From Nonomuraea jabiensis (GTDB lineage: Bacteria > Actinomycetota > Actinomycetes > Streptosporangiales > Streptosporangiaceae), in the NCBI RefSeq assembly GCF_014204795.1, contig NZ_JACHMB010000001.1:4030001-4094000 (forward strand): a DNA stretch of 64,000 nucleotides. Direction: 5' to 3'. A program made the position numbers and the translations under genes. Numbering within the stretch: position 1 is the stretch's first letter; every line of letters begins with the position of its first letter. This document shows, piece after piece, positions 7,835 through 21,717 of the stretch. The notes below the pieces were generated by a model. The model was not told the origin of the DNA and made no database searches. It saw only the letters and a list, made by a program, of their open reading frames with translations.

Positions 7835-8344
7835 GTGGGAAGCCAGGTGAGGACGGTCACGATCGTGCTGCTGGGGATCCTCGTGGTGGTGGCCGCAGTG
7901 CTGGTGCCCACGATGTGGTTCAACCTGCGCGACCTGCGGGCGGCCGACGCGGCCGGGGCGCAGGCCATGGCGGCGGCCAAGGAGGTGGCGCCCGACCTGC
8001 TCTCCTACGACTACCGGACGGTGGAGGAGGATCTGGCCCGGGCGGGGACGCACACGACCGGGCAGTTGACCGAGCACTACAAGCAGCTGACCACGTCCCT
8101 GGTGTCCAGGGCCAAGGCGCAGAAGATCGTGCAGACCGTGGCCGTGGCGGGGGCGGGAGTCGAGCGCGCGGAGCCTGATCGCGTCGAGGTTCTGCTGTTC
8201 GTGAACACGGGTATGGTCAAGAACGTTCCGGGTCAGGCCGCGCCGCAGCAACAGTTCACCCAGAACCGCGCCAGGTTCGTCATGGTCCGGCAAGGATCTC
8301 GCTGGCTGGTGGCGGACCTTTCGACCCTGCTGGGTACCGCCTGA
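7835..8344 (+). CDS. Mce-associated membrane protein (second of two)
   Basis: 169 residues. It has the same architecture as the preceding gene: an N-terminal helix (TIVLLGILVVVAAVLVPTMW), then LLSYDYRTVEEDLARAGTHTTGQLTEHYKQ and VEVLLFVNTG...ARFVMVRQGSRWLVADLSTLL. The parallel YDYRTVEEDL / LDYKSVDADI and final WLVxxxS blocks show the two are paralogues from a tandem duplication. Start GTG 7835 lies 5 bases after the previous stop; GTG 7847, preceded by GGGAAG, is equally plausible. It probably acts in the same membrane complex as its neighbour. Confidence 0.75.
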   Translation: MGSQVRTVTIVLLGILVVVAAVLVPTMWFNLRDLRAADAAGAQAMAAAKEVAPDLLSYDYRTVEEDLARAGTHTTGQLTEHYKQLTTSLVSRAKAQKIVQTVAVAGAGVERAEPDRVEVLLFVNTGMVKNVPGQAAPQQQFTQNRARFVMVRQGSRWLVADLSTLLGTA

Positions 8345-8780
8345 CCCTCGGGCGCGCCGCTTCGTTCAATTGTTACCAAAAATCAGGTTTAGCGAAGCCA
8401 TTGGAGCGGGTAACTCAGTCACAGCTACACCGGTTGCCGGCATGGGTTCGGCCCCCGGTGTGACAGAGCGTTAACCGCCCCCGTTCGCGGGTATCGTCTT
8501 GGGGCCTGGCGGTAGGCGCCCGGTCACACAGGGGAGAAAACCCAGCGTCCGGGCCCCTAGTCGGCTAAAAGTCGGGCTTGTGGGCTTGACGTTTCCGCCT
8601 GAACGGGCGATGCTGCGACCAACGTGGAGCATGCAGCGAGAGCGAAGTGGACAGGCGTGTGCCGTTCGGCTACACTGCCCCTTTGCGCTGCCCTTTGACG
8701 ACCCGCTCCGCTTGCTCACGTTGCGAGGTTGTCTGGCGTGCGTGTAGTCAGTCCGCCGCGAGCCCTCGGAAGGACATCTG
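8345..8780 (+). promoter_or_regulatory. rpoB upstream region with two promoter candidates
   Basis: No gene. Candidate promoter 1: TTGACG (8586-8591), 17 bases, GATGCT (8609-8614). Candidate promoter 2, stronger: TGGACA (8648-8653), 17 bases, TACACT (8671-8676), giving an mRNA leader of about 100 bases before rpoB. The first 90 bases after the Mce-associated gene are AT-richer (TTCAATTGTTACCAAAAATC) without a clear terminator hairpin. Confidence 0.6.
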
Positions 8781-12251
<3,471 letters not shown>

Positions 12252-12268
12252 GGGGGAGATCGCACAAA

Positions 12269-16144
<3,876 letters not shown>

Positions 16145-16165
16145 TGTTCTTCTAGTCGCTGGGTG

Positions 16166-16210
16166 ACGCGCCCGGGCTCCCGATGTGGGGGCCCGGGCGC
16201 GCTGCTTTTT
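16166..16210 (+). terminator. Rho-independent terminator after rpoC
   Basis: GCGCCCGGGC (16168 on) pairs with GCCCGGGCGC ending at 16200 around a short loop, then GCTGCTTTTT. Ends the rpoBC transcript. Confidence 0.85.
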
Positions 16211-16212
16211 AA

Positions 16213-16330
16213 GATCATTTTGTACGGCGGGGGTGGTCGCTCACGATCATCTGGTACGGCGGGGTGCTCGCTCAGGATCATCTGGTACGGCGGGGGTGCT
16301 CGCTCAGGATCATCTGGTACGGCGGGGCAC
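16213..16330. repeat. 31/32-bp tandem repeat, about 3.8 copies
   Basis: GATCATCTGGTACGGCGGGG followed by a GTGCTCGCTCAG spacer recurs with GATCAT at 16213, 16245, 16276 and 16308. It begins directly after the rpoC terminator, at the left edge of the thiopeptide cluster. The spacing is too regular, and the spacers too similar, for a CRISPR array. No coding frame is convincing. Confidence 0.75.
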
Positions 16331-16764
16331 GGTGGGCGCCACTCGCCGTACGGGGCTGATGGCCCTCCAGGAGACGGCCTCTGACCCTTCACCGGCTGAC
16401 CGCCGTAACGGCGCCCGCTTGACCAGCTCCGTGGCTCCCACCCACTCGTCGCACGCCGGGCACCGGCCGCATGCTGACGGTATGGTGTGCTCCCGTCACA
16501 CCTCGGCCGCATAGCGAGCACCTGCTGCACGCTGGGCGCCGCGCCGCCGGACGCCGGACCGCGCACGTCGGGCGCAGGCCGCGCTGGCACCGCTGTGCCG
16601 TGCCGCTGTCCGCTGTGCTGCCCCGTCGTGCCGTGGCCCGTGGTGCCGTGGCCCGTGGTGCCGTGGCCCGTGGTGCCGTCGTCCGTCGTGCCGTCGTCCG
16701 TCGTGCCGCCGTCCGCTGTACCCCGTCTGGCCGTGGCGTGCTGTGTCGCGGGGGCTTGTAGTGG
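16331..16764. other. Non-coding spacer between rpoC and the thiopeptide cluster
   Basis: Beyond the repeat arrays I see no supported gene here. Open frames on both strands are driven by GC-rich repeats and lack ribosome-binding sites. The end of the leftward thiopeptide operon (stop at 16765) falls at the right edge. No clear intrinsic terminator for that operon is visible. Confidence 0.5.
16628..16717. repeat. 15-bp tandem repeat, six copies
   Basis: Three copies of GTGCCGTGGCCCGTG are followed by two of GTGCCGTCGTCCGTC and one GTGCCGCCGTCCGCT, all at exact 15-base spacing. It lies just beyond the stop of the radical-SAM gene. The period would preserve reading frame, but no gene context supports translation. 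Confidence 0.8.
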
Positions 16765-18030
16765 TCAGGGGCCGGGGTGGGGCCGTGCGGGGACGGTGGT
16801 GGTGGTCGTGGGGGCTTTGGGGGTGGGTGAGGGGGTCAGGGGGATCAGCTCGTTGGTGGTGGTGTCTGGGGTGGGGATCCAGTTGAGGGCGATGAAGATC
16901 TGGGTGATGTCGTCGCGGTGGAGGCGGATGCCGTTGCGGTCGGCGATGACGCGGCCGTGGTCGTTCATGCGTTCGAGGTACGCCATGACCTCGGGGTGAG
17001 AGCAGGCCGTGCGGAGGGGGACGCCGGTGCGTTCCTGGTAGAGGCGGGCGTCCAGGCCCTCGGCGGTCGTCAGCGCCTGGGACAGGAAGTGGAGGGTGAG
17101 CTGCGGGGAGTCGGCCGGGGCGTTGATGTCGAAGGCCAGCGGGTTGGCGTTGTAGTGGGCCAGCTTGCCCTTCTCGTAGCTCAGGTAGCGGCGGCCGATC
17201 AGGGAGTTGGCGCCCGAGCCGAAGCCGATCCAGTCCATGCGGAGCTGGTAGTACGCCTCGTCCGACTGGCAGCGGGGGTGGCCGAAGTAGGACATGGCGT
17301 ATTCGGGGAAGCCGGCTGCTTCCAGCAGCTCCCTGGCGATGCCGTACGCCTGGAGCTGGAGGTTGAGGTCGAGCTGGGCGCCCCGGTGGACCTGCTTGCG
17401 CAGCACCGTGCCGGGGCTGGCGCGGTAGGGGTAGATCGAGAAGTGGTTGATGGGCAGGGTCAGGGCCGTGCGGACCGAGTCGGCGACCTCCTGGCCGGTC
17501 TGCCCGGGGAAGCCGACGATCAGGTCGATGTTGATGTTGGTGAAGCCGGCCTCGTGGGCGTTCTGGACGGTGGTGAGGGCCTGGTCGGCGGCATGGGCGC
17601 GGCCGAGGCGGCGCAGGCGCGCGTCGTCGAAGGACTGGACGCCGATGCTGATCCGGTTGAAGCCCAACTCGCGCAGGAGGCGTAGTTTGTCCCGGTCGAG
17701 GGATTCCGGGCTGCCCTCGATCGTGGCCTCCCTGACCGTGCTCAGGTCGAACTCGGCGGACAGCGTGCCGTACAGGGACTCGATCTCGTGGGGGCCGAGG
17801 ATGCTGGCCGTGCCGCCGCCCCAGTAGACGATGTCGGGGTGGTAGTGCTCGCGCAGGGCGGGGGCCTGGACGCGGATCTGGGTCCTGATGGCCTCCAGGT
17901 ACGCGACGCGGCCCGGGCTCTGCTCGCCCAGCCGCAGGTCGCGTACGGGCACCTGGACCACCCAGTCGCAGAAGTGGCACTTGGAGTTGCAGAAGGGGAC
18001 GTTCGCGTAGATCAGCAGGGGCTTGGTCAT
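16765..18030 (-). CDS. tpdI: Class C radical-SAM thiazole methyltransferase (HemN-like, TbtI/TpdI type)
   Basis: 421 residues. The radical-SAM iron-sulfur motif is at the N-terminus, C14-NSK-C18-HF-C21, followed by the SAM-binding YWGGGTAS and IGVQSFDD blocks of the HemN/HemW family. In thiopeptide clusters this family is the class C methyltransferase; TbtI of the thiomuracin pathway puts a methyl on C5 of a thiazole. That is the expected role here, on one thiazole of the TpdA core. The last 40 residues are a Pro/Thr-rich tail not usual in HemN proteins. It is last gene of the leftward operon, overlapping the P450 gene by ATGA. True HemW is the alternative, but that gene normally sits with lepA/hrcA. 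Confidence 0.85.
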   Translation of the reverse strand: MTKPLLIYANVPFCNSKCHFCDWVVQVPVRDLRLGEQSPGRVAYLEAIRTQIRVQAPALREHYHPDIVYWGGGTASILGPHEIESLYGTLSAEFDLSTVREATIEGSPESLDRDKLRLLRELGFNRISIGVQSFDDARLRRLGRAHAADQALTTVQNAHEAGFTNINIDLIVGFPGQTGQEVADSVRTALTLPINHFSIYPYRASPGTVLRKQVHRGAQLDLNLQLQAYGIARELLEAAGFPEYAMSYFGHPRCQSDEAYYQLRMDWIGFGSGANSLIGRRYLSYEKGKLAHYNANPLAFDINAPADSPQLTLHFLSQALTTAEGLDARLYQERTGVPLRTACSHPEVMAYLERMNDHGRVIADRNGIRLHRDDITQIFIALNWIPTPDTTTNELIPLTPSPTPKAPTTTTTVPARPHPGP

Positions 18031-19184
18031 GAGGAACCTCTCACGTGCATCTCCCTGACGCCGAAGATCTGGCTCTCGTAGAAGGAGCGCTTTTCGGGGC
18101 GGAGCTCGGTGAAGCGGCTCAGCAGGCGCTCCAGCGCGATGCGGCCCTCCAGACGCCCGAGCTGGGCGCCCAGGCAGAAGTGCACGCCGTGGCCGAACGC
18201 GAGCTGGCCGGTGAGCTGCCGGTCCAGGTCGAAGCGTTCGGGGTCGGCGAAGTGGCGTTCGTCGTGGTTGGCGGACAGGAGCCAGGCCATGACGAACCTG
18301 TTGGCCGGGATGGTCTCGCCGGCCACCCGCACGTCCCGCGTGGTCACCCTGCCCGCCTGCATGAACGGCGAGCGCAGGCGCATGCTCTCCTCCAGCGCCT
18401 GGGGGATGAGCGACATATCGGCTCTTGTCCGGTGGGCGGCCTCGGGGGTGTCCGCCAGGCAGAGCACGGTGTTGCCGATCAGCACGGTGGTGGTGACGTG
18501 CCCGGCCAGGAGGAGCAGGCTCGCGGTGTTGACGACCTGCTCCGCGTCGAGCCGCTCGCCGTCGATCTCGGCCTGGACGAGGCGGGTGAGCAGGTCGTCC
18601 CTGGGACGGGTACGGCGGTCCGCGCAGTGTTCGCGCAGGTAGTCGTTCATCTCCGCCATGGCCGCCGCCACCCGCCCGGCCAGCGACGGATCGGCGAAGT
18701 CGGGCACCTGGAGCGACATGAGCCGGTCCGACCAGGTGCGGAACAGGTCGCGGTCGGACGGCGGCACGCCGAGCAGCTCGGCGACGACGGTGACGGGCAG
18801 GGGATAGGCCAGGCTCTCGACCAGGTCGAAGTCGGGGCCGGGCAGGGCGTCGAGGAGCTCGTCGGCGATCGCGGCGATGCGGGGTTCGAGGGCCGCGACG
18901 GAGCTCGGGGTGAAGGCGGCGGTGATGAGGCGGCGCTGGTGGCGGTGTTCGGGCGGGTCGATCATCGTGATGCCGCCCTGGCCGAACGGCTGCCGTCCCA
19001 TCAGCCTGGTCCGGTCGGAGGAGAACCGCTCGTGGTCCGCCAGAACAGCGCGTACGTCGTCGTAGCGGAAGACGTGGTACATCCCATAGGAATCCCGCCA
19101 GACCGGGTGCGCATCGCGCATCTCGCGCAGCCAGGCGAACAGGGACGCTCCGCCGTCCGCGACCGAAGGTGGCCCTGCCGTCAT
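18027..19184 (-). CDS. Cytochrome P450, thiopeptide tailoring (TpdJ type, first)
   Basis: 385 residues. Haem ligand loop FGHGVHFCLGAQLGRLEGR (Cys near residue 334), ExxR region LEESMRLRSP and I-helix LLLLAGHVTTT. It belongs to the soluble bacterial CYP105/107-like group and should need ferredoxin partners encoded elsewhere. Thiomuracin-type pathways have two P450s (J1, J2) that hydroxylate the core Phe at its beta carbon and oxidise the Ile side chain; I cannot say which this one does. It overlaps both neighbours by 4 bases, so is translationally coupled. The two P450s are clearly related to each other and probably arose by duplication. Confidence 0.85.
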   Translation of the reverse strand: MTAGPPSVADGGASLFAWLREMRDAHPVWRDSYGMYHVFRYDDVRAVLADHERFSSDRTRLMGRQPFGQGGITMIDPPEHRHQRRLITAAFTPSSVAALEPRIAAIADELLDALPGPDFDLVESLAYPLPVTVVAELLGVPPSDRDLFRTWSDRLMSLQVPDFADPSLAGRVAAAMAEMNDYLREHCADRRTRPRDDLLTRLVQAEIDGERLDAEQVVNTASLLLLAGHVTTTVLIGNTVLCLADTPEAAHRTRADMSLIPQALEESMRLRSPFMQAGRVTTRDVRVAGETIPANRFVMAWLLSANHDERHFADPERFDLDRQLTGQLAFGHGVHFCLGAQLGRLEGRIALERLLSRFTELRPEKRSFYESQIFGVREMHVRGSS

Positions 19185-20401
19185 CGGGGCGCCCGCTTGA
19201 CGCGTACCGGCAGGCTCTTGACGCCGAACATGGGGTCCTCGTAGTACGACAGCTCCGCGTCCGGGTCGATCTCGACCTGCTCGAACCGGTCGAACACCAG
19301 CTCCAGCGCCACCTTCCCCTCCACCCTCGCCAGCGGCGCGCCCAGGCAGAAGTGGATGCCGTGGCCGAAGGCGTACTGGCGGTTGGGCTGGCGGCCGGGG
19401 TCGAGCCGGTACGGGTCGGGGAACTGGCGCTCGTCGTAGTTCGCGGACAGCAGCCAGTTGATGACCATGGAACCGGCCGGGATCGGCGTGCCGTCGATCT
19501 CGACGTCGGCCGTGGGGAGCCGGGCGGCCTGGGTGAGCGGCGGGCGCAGCCTGAGCACCTCCTCGAAGGCGGGCGCGATCAGCTCCCGGTCGGCCCGTAC
19601 GGCGCTCTCGACGCCGGGCGCGTCACGGAAGCACAGGAACGCGTTGCCCAGCGCCATCGTGCTGGTGATCTGCCCGGCGAGCAGCAGCAGGCAGGCGGAG
19701 TTGACGATCTCGGCGTCGGTGAGCCGGTCGCCGTCCACCTCGGCCGCGACCAGCCGGCTGACCAGGTCGTCCTGCGGACGGGTGCGGCGCTCGCGCACGT
19801 GGGTGAGGACGTATTCCCCCATTTCGCGCATGGCCTGGCCGACCATCCGGCCGATCTCGATGTCCCGCGGGTCCTCGACGTGCAGGGCGACCAGCCGGTC
19901 GGCCCAGGTGCGGAACAGCTCGCGGTCGTGGATCGGGATGCCGAGCAGCTCGGCGATCACCATCACGGGCAGCGGGTGGGCGATCTTCTCGACGAGGTCG
20001 AACTCGTCCTCGTCGATCTCGTCCAGCAGCGCCGTGGTGAGCTCGGCGATCCGCGGCACCATGTCCGACGACATTTTCGGGGTGAACGCCTGGCTGATGA
20101 GTTTGCGGAGCTTTCGGTGCTCCGGCGGGTCGGTGAGCATCAGGCTGCCCGCGCTGAACGGATCGCCGCCGGGCCGGAGCCGGTTGATGTCAGAGGAGAA
20201 CATCGCATAGTCCGACATCACCCGCTGTACGGACGTATGCCGGAAAACGTGGAAGATGCCGAATACGTCGCGCCAGACCGGTTGCTCGTCCCGCATCGTG
20301 CCGAGCCACTTGAGGAGAGCCTGGCCGCCGTCCTTGATACGCGGCCGGGAGTCGATCGGCATCGTCATCGTCGGGTCCGGCGGGACGTGTGTCTCGTTCA
20401 C
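19181..20401 (-). CDS. Cytochrome P450, thiopeptide tailoring (TpdJ type, second)
   Basis: 406 residues. Haem loop FGHGIHFCLGAPLARVEGK, ExxR in FEEVLRLRPP, I-helix LLLLAGQITSTMALGN. It shares the opening pattern of its partner (DGGxxLxxWLxxMRDxxPVWRD) and many blocks throughout, so the two are paralogues with different substrates. Expected role: oxidation of Phe or Ile of the thiazolyl macrocycle. Notable is Gln-Ile-Thr-Ser in the I-helix in place of the usual (H/E)-(E/D)-T-T; the other copy has His-Val-Thr-Thr. It starts 10 bases after the TetR stop, in the same operon. Confidence 0.85.
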   Translation of the reverse strand: MNETHVPPDPTMTMPIDSRPRIKDGGQALLKWLGTMRDEQPVWRDVFGIFHVFRHTSVQRVMSDYAMFSSDINRLRPGGDPFSAGSLMLTDPPEHRKLRKLISQAFTPKMSSDMVPRIAELTTALLDEIDEDEFDLVEKIAHPLPVMVIAELLGIPIHDRELFRTWADRLVALHVEDPRDIEIGRMVGQAMREMGEYVLTHVRERRTRPQDDLVSRLVAAEVDGDRLTDAEIVNSACLLLLAGQITSTMALGNAFLCFRDAPGVESAVRADRELIAPAFEEVLRLRPPLTQAARLPTADVEIDGTPIPAGSMVINWLLSANYDERQFPDPYRLDPGRQPNRQYAFGHGIHFCLGAPLARVEGKVALELVFDRFEQVEIDPDAELSYYEDPMFGVKSLPVRVKRAPR

Positions 20402-20411
20402 AATTGACTCC

Positions 20412-21143
20412 TCAGACGGAGGCGGCCTGGGGCTGGGGGATGAGTTTCGCCCGATATTTCGCCGCGGCGCCGTCGAAGATCTCGACGGTACGGCGGGCGG
20501 GGTCGGTCAGTTCTTCGGCCGGGACCTGGTCAGCAGGTTCGAAAGAGCTCCTGATGAGGCCGGCCAGGCTGTCGGCGTGAGCCGCCAGATCGGGTTTCGC
20601 CCCGGCGATCTCGGCGTGCAGGTGAAGTTTGATGAAACCGGAAAGCAGGGCGTCGAGCGCGAAACCGTGGGAGGGATCCCACATTCCGCTCCCGTGGAGC
20701 ATCCGGAGATAATCGCGAAATGGCGTGAACGTGGTGAATCGATAGCACTGGAAGCCGAGCTGTGGATCGTCGCAGGCCCTTCCGAGGGTTTCCTTGTCAT
20801 AGGTGTAGAGCGCTCGGAAGAGTGGATACCTGAACACGAGCGTGAACAGTTCGCGGGAGAACTCCGAGAGCCGCGCGACGGCAGGGCGAAGCACCGCTAT
20901 TCGCGAAATATCCTGGCAGACTCCGATAATTTCCTGGATGACGAGCGTTCTTATGAGATCGTCTTTCGTGTCCCAGCTGAGATAAATGGTGCCCTTGCCG
21001 ATGTCCGCCCGCCGGGCGATCTCGTCCATCGTGGTCCGCTTGTAGCCGGATCGCAGGAGCAGGCTCCTGGTGACGTCCAGGGTCCGGCGTACGCGATCGT
21101 CGCTGGTCCTGGCACCCGTGCTGCGCGTCGAGACGGTGCTCAT
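20412..21143 (-). CDS. TetR-family regulator of the thiopeptide cluster
   Basis: 243 residues. The DNA-binding domain at about 17-65 reads VRRTLDVTRSLLLRSGYKRT then MDEIARRADIGKGTIYLSWDTKDDLI, a standard TetR helix-turn-helix with the GTIYxxW variant. The C-terminal ligand domain is long. It heads the leftward P450/radical-SAM operon and is divergent from the precursor gene, with two palindromes in between, so probably autoregulates and may gate the cluster. GGAAGGAG lies upstream of the ATG. Its codons are noticeably richer in A/T than those of neighbouring genes. Confidence 0.88.
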   Translation of the reverse strand: MSTVSTRSTGARTSDDRVRRTLDVTRSLLLRSGYKRTTMDEIARRADIGKGTIYLSWDTKDDLIRTLVIQEIIGVCQDISRIAVLRPAVARLSEFSRELFTLVFRYPLFRALYTYDKETLGRACDDPQLGFQCYRFTTFTPFRDYLRMLHGSGMWDPSHGFALDALLSGFIKLHLHAEIAGAKPDLAAHADSLAGLIRSSFEPADQVPAEELTDPARRTVEIFDGAAAKYRAKLIPQPQAASV

Positions 21144-21184
21144 GGCTGGATGGCTCCTTCCCCGTAAGAGCTGGTGCGCATGAA

Positions 21185-21201
21185 CCGGTATTCCCTACCG
21201 G
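21185..21201. promoter_or_regulatory. Inverted repeat CCGGTA-N5-TACCGG
   Basis: Perfect 6-base arms around TTCCC, 42 bases from the TetR start codon. Candidate operator for TetR autoregulation; binding is inferred. Confidence 0.5.
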
Positions 21202-21250
21202 CTAGGGGGATTTTCGGGTGAGATGCGCTCTGGGCCCGTCAGAGCTGGAG

Positions 21251-21270
21251 ATTTCGAAGATATTCGAAAT
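21251..21270. promoter_or_regulatory. Inverted repeat ATTTCGAA-N4-TTCGAAAT
   Basis: Perfect 8-base arms around GATA, a symmetry and size typical of TetR operators. It lies midway between the divergent TetR and precursor genes. Confidence 0.6.
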
Positions 21271-21348
21271 GCTCCGATTTCAACAGTCAGGTGCCCCCTC
21301 CCTGGCCGGCTGACCGATTTTCGATTTTAGTCAGCCAGTTTCGGATTC

Positions 21349-21378
21349 TTGACCGCGTTCCATATGTACACCTAGCGT
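21349..21378 (+). promoter_or_regulatory. Promoter of the precursor operon
   Basis: TTGACC (21349-21354), 18 bases, TAGCGT (21373-21378). Predicted start near 21385, leaving a leader of about 105 bases before the precursor ATG. Confidence 0.55.
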
Positions 21379-21489
21379 CGGCGATGTCGCAAGGGTGTTC
21401 CTATACCAGGCGATGACCTCCGTGCGATGCACATCAGTGCGTTTGCCTGGAATGTCGATGGGGCGTTTACCCCCGGAAGGAGAGTCCGC

Positions 21490-21639
21490 ATGGACCTCAG
21501 CGATCTGCCCATGGACGTCTTCGAACTCGCCGATGACGGTGTTGCGGTCGAGTCCCTTACTGCTGGTCACGGCATGACCGAAGTGGGAGCTTCGTGTAAC
21601 TGCTTCTGCTACATCTGCTGCTCCTGCTCGAGCGCCTGA
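21490..21639 (+). CDS. tpdA: Thiopeptide precursor peptide (thiomuracin type)
   Basis: 49 residues: a 34-residue acidic leader (MDLSDLPMDVFELADDGV to GMTEVGA) and a 15-residue core SCNCFCYICCSCSSA. Six Cys become thiazoles; Ser1 and Ser11 of the core are placed to give the central pyridine and a 29-membered ring as in GE2270/thiomuracin (GE2270 core SCNCVCGFCCSC..). The core matches what I remember for thiomuracin. ATG 21490 is chosen because GGAAGGAGAG lies just upstream; ATG 21427 in the same frame would add 21 residues but lacks such a site. The expected product binds EF-Tu and blocks aminoacyl-tRNA binding. Confidence 0.96.
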   Translation: MDLSDLPMDVFELADDGVAVESLTAGHGMTEVGASCNCFCYICCSCSSA

Positions 21640-21647
21640 CGCGGTAC

Positions 21648-21673
21648 GCGGGCGCCGCCGCGGCGGCGCCCGC
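21648..21673 (+). terminator. Hairpin between precursor and modification genes
   Basis: GCGGGCGCCGCCG is followed at once by its exact reverse complement: a perfect 13-base-pair palindrome 8 bases after the tpdA stop, followed by CCTGTTGCCTTTTGG with only a weak T-run. Likely a partial terminator or mRNA-stabilising hairpin that keeps precursor mRNA in excess over mRNA for the enzymes. Confidence 0.7.
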
Positions 21674-21717
21674 GCCTGTTGCCTTTTGGCGCCAATAAAG
21701 CGAATGGGGCTCATGTA

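Larger units (their letters stand above)
21144..21489. other. Divergent control region of the thiopeptide cluster
   Basis: 346 bases without a gene, AT-richer than the surroundings, separating the leftward TetR/P450/radical-SAM operon from the rightward precursor operon. It contains two inverted repeats and one promoter (listed separately). An upstream in-frame ATG at 21427 would lengthen the precursor but lacks a good ribosome site, so I treat 21379-21489 as mRNA leader. Confidence 0.6.

Noticed and set aside
16213..16330. Possible CRISPR array
   Set aside because: Spacers are only about 11-12 bases and nearly identical to each other, and no cas genes are nearby.
16765..18030. Coproporphyrinogen dehydrogenase-like HemW/HemN as housekeeping gene
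   Set aside because: The family match is real, but it is operon-coupled to two P450s beside a thiopeptide precursor, where class C radical-SAM methyltransferases of this family are expected.
19169..20407. 412-residue plus-strand frame opposite the second P450
   Set aside because: Antisense shadow of a clear P450 with haem loop and ExxR motifs.
21427..21639. 70-residue version of the precursor starting at 21427
   Set aside because: The internal ATG at 21490 has an excellent ribosome-binding site and gives the leader length known for TpdA/TbtA. The extra 21 residues look like translated leader RNA.
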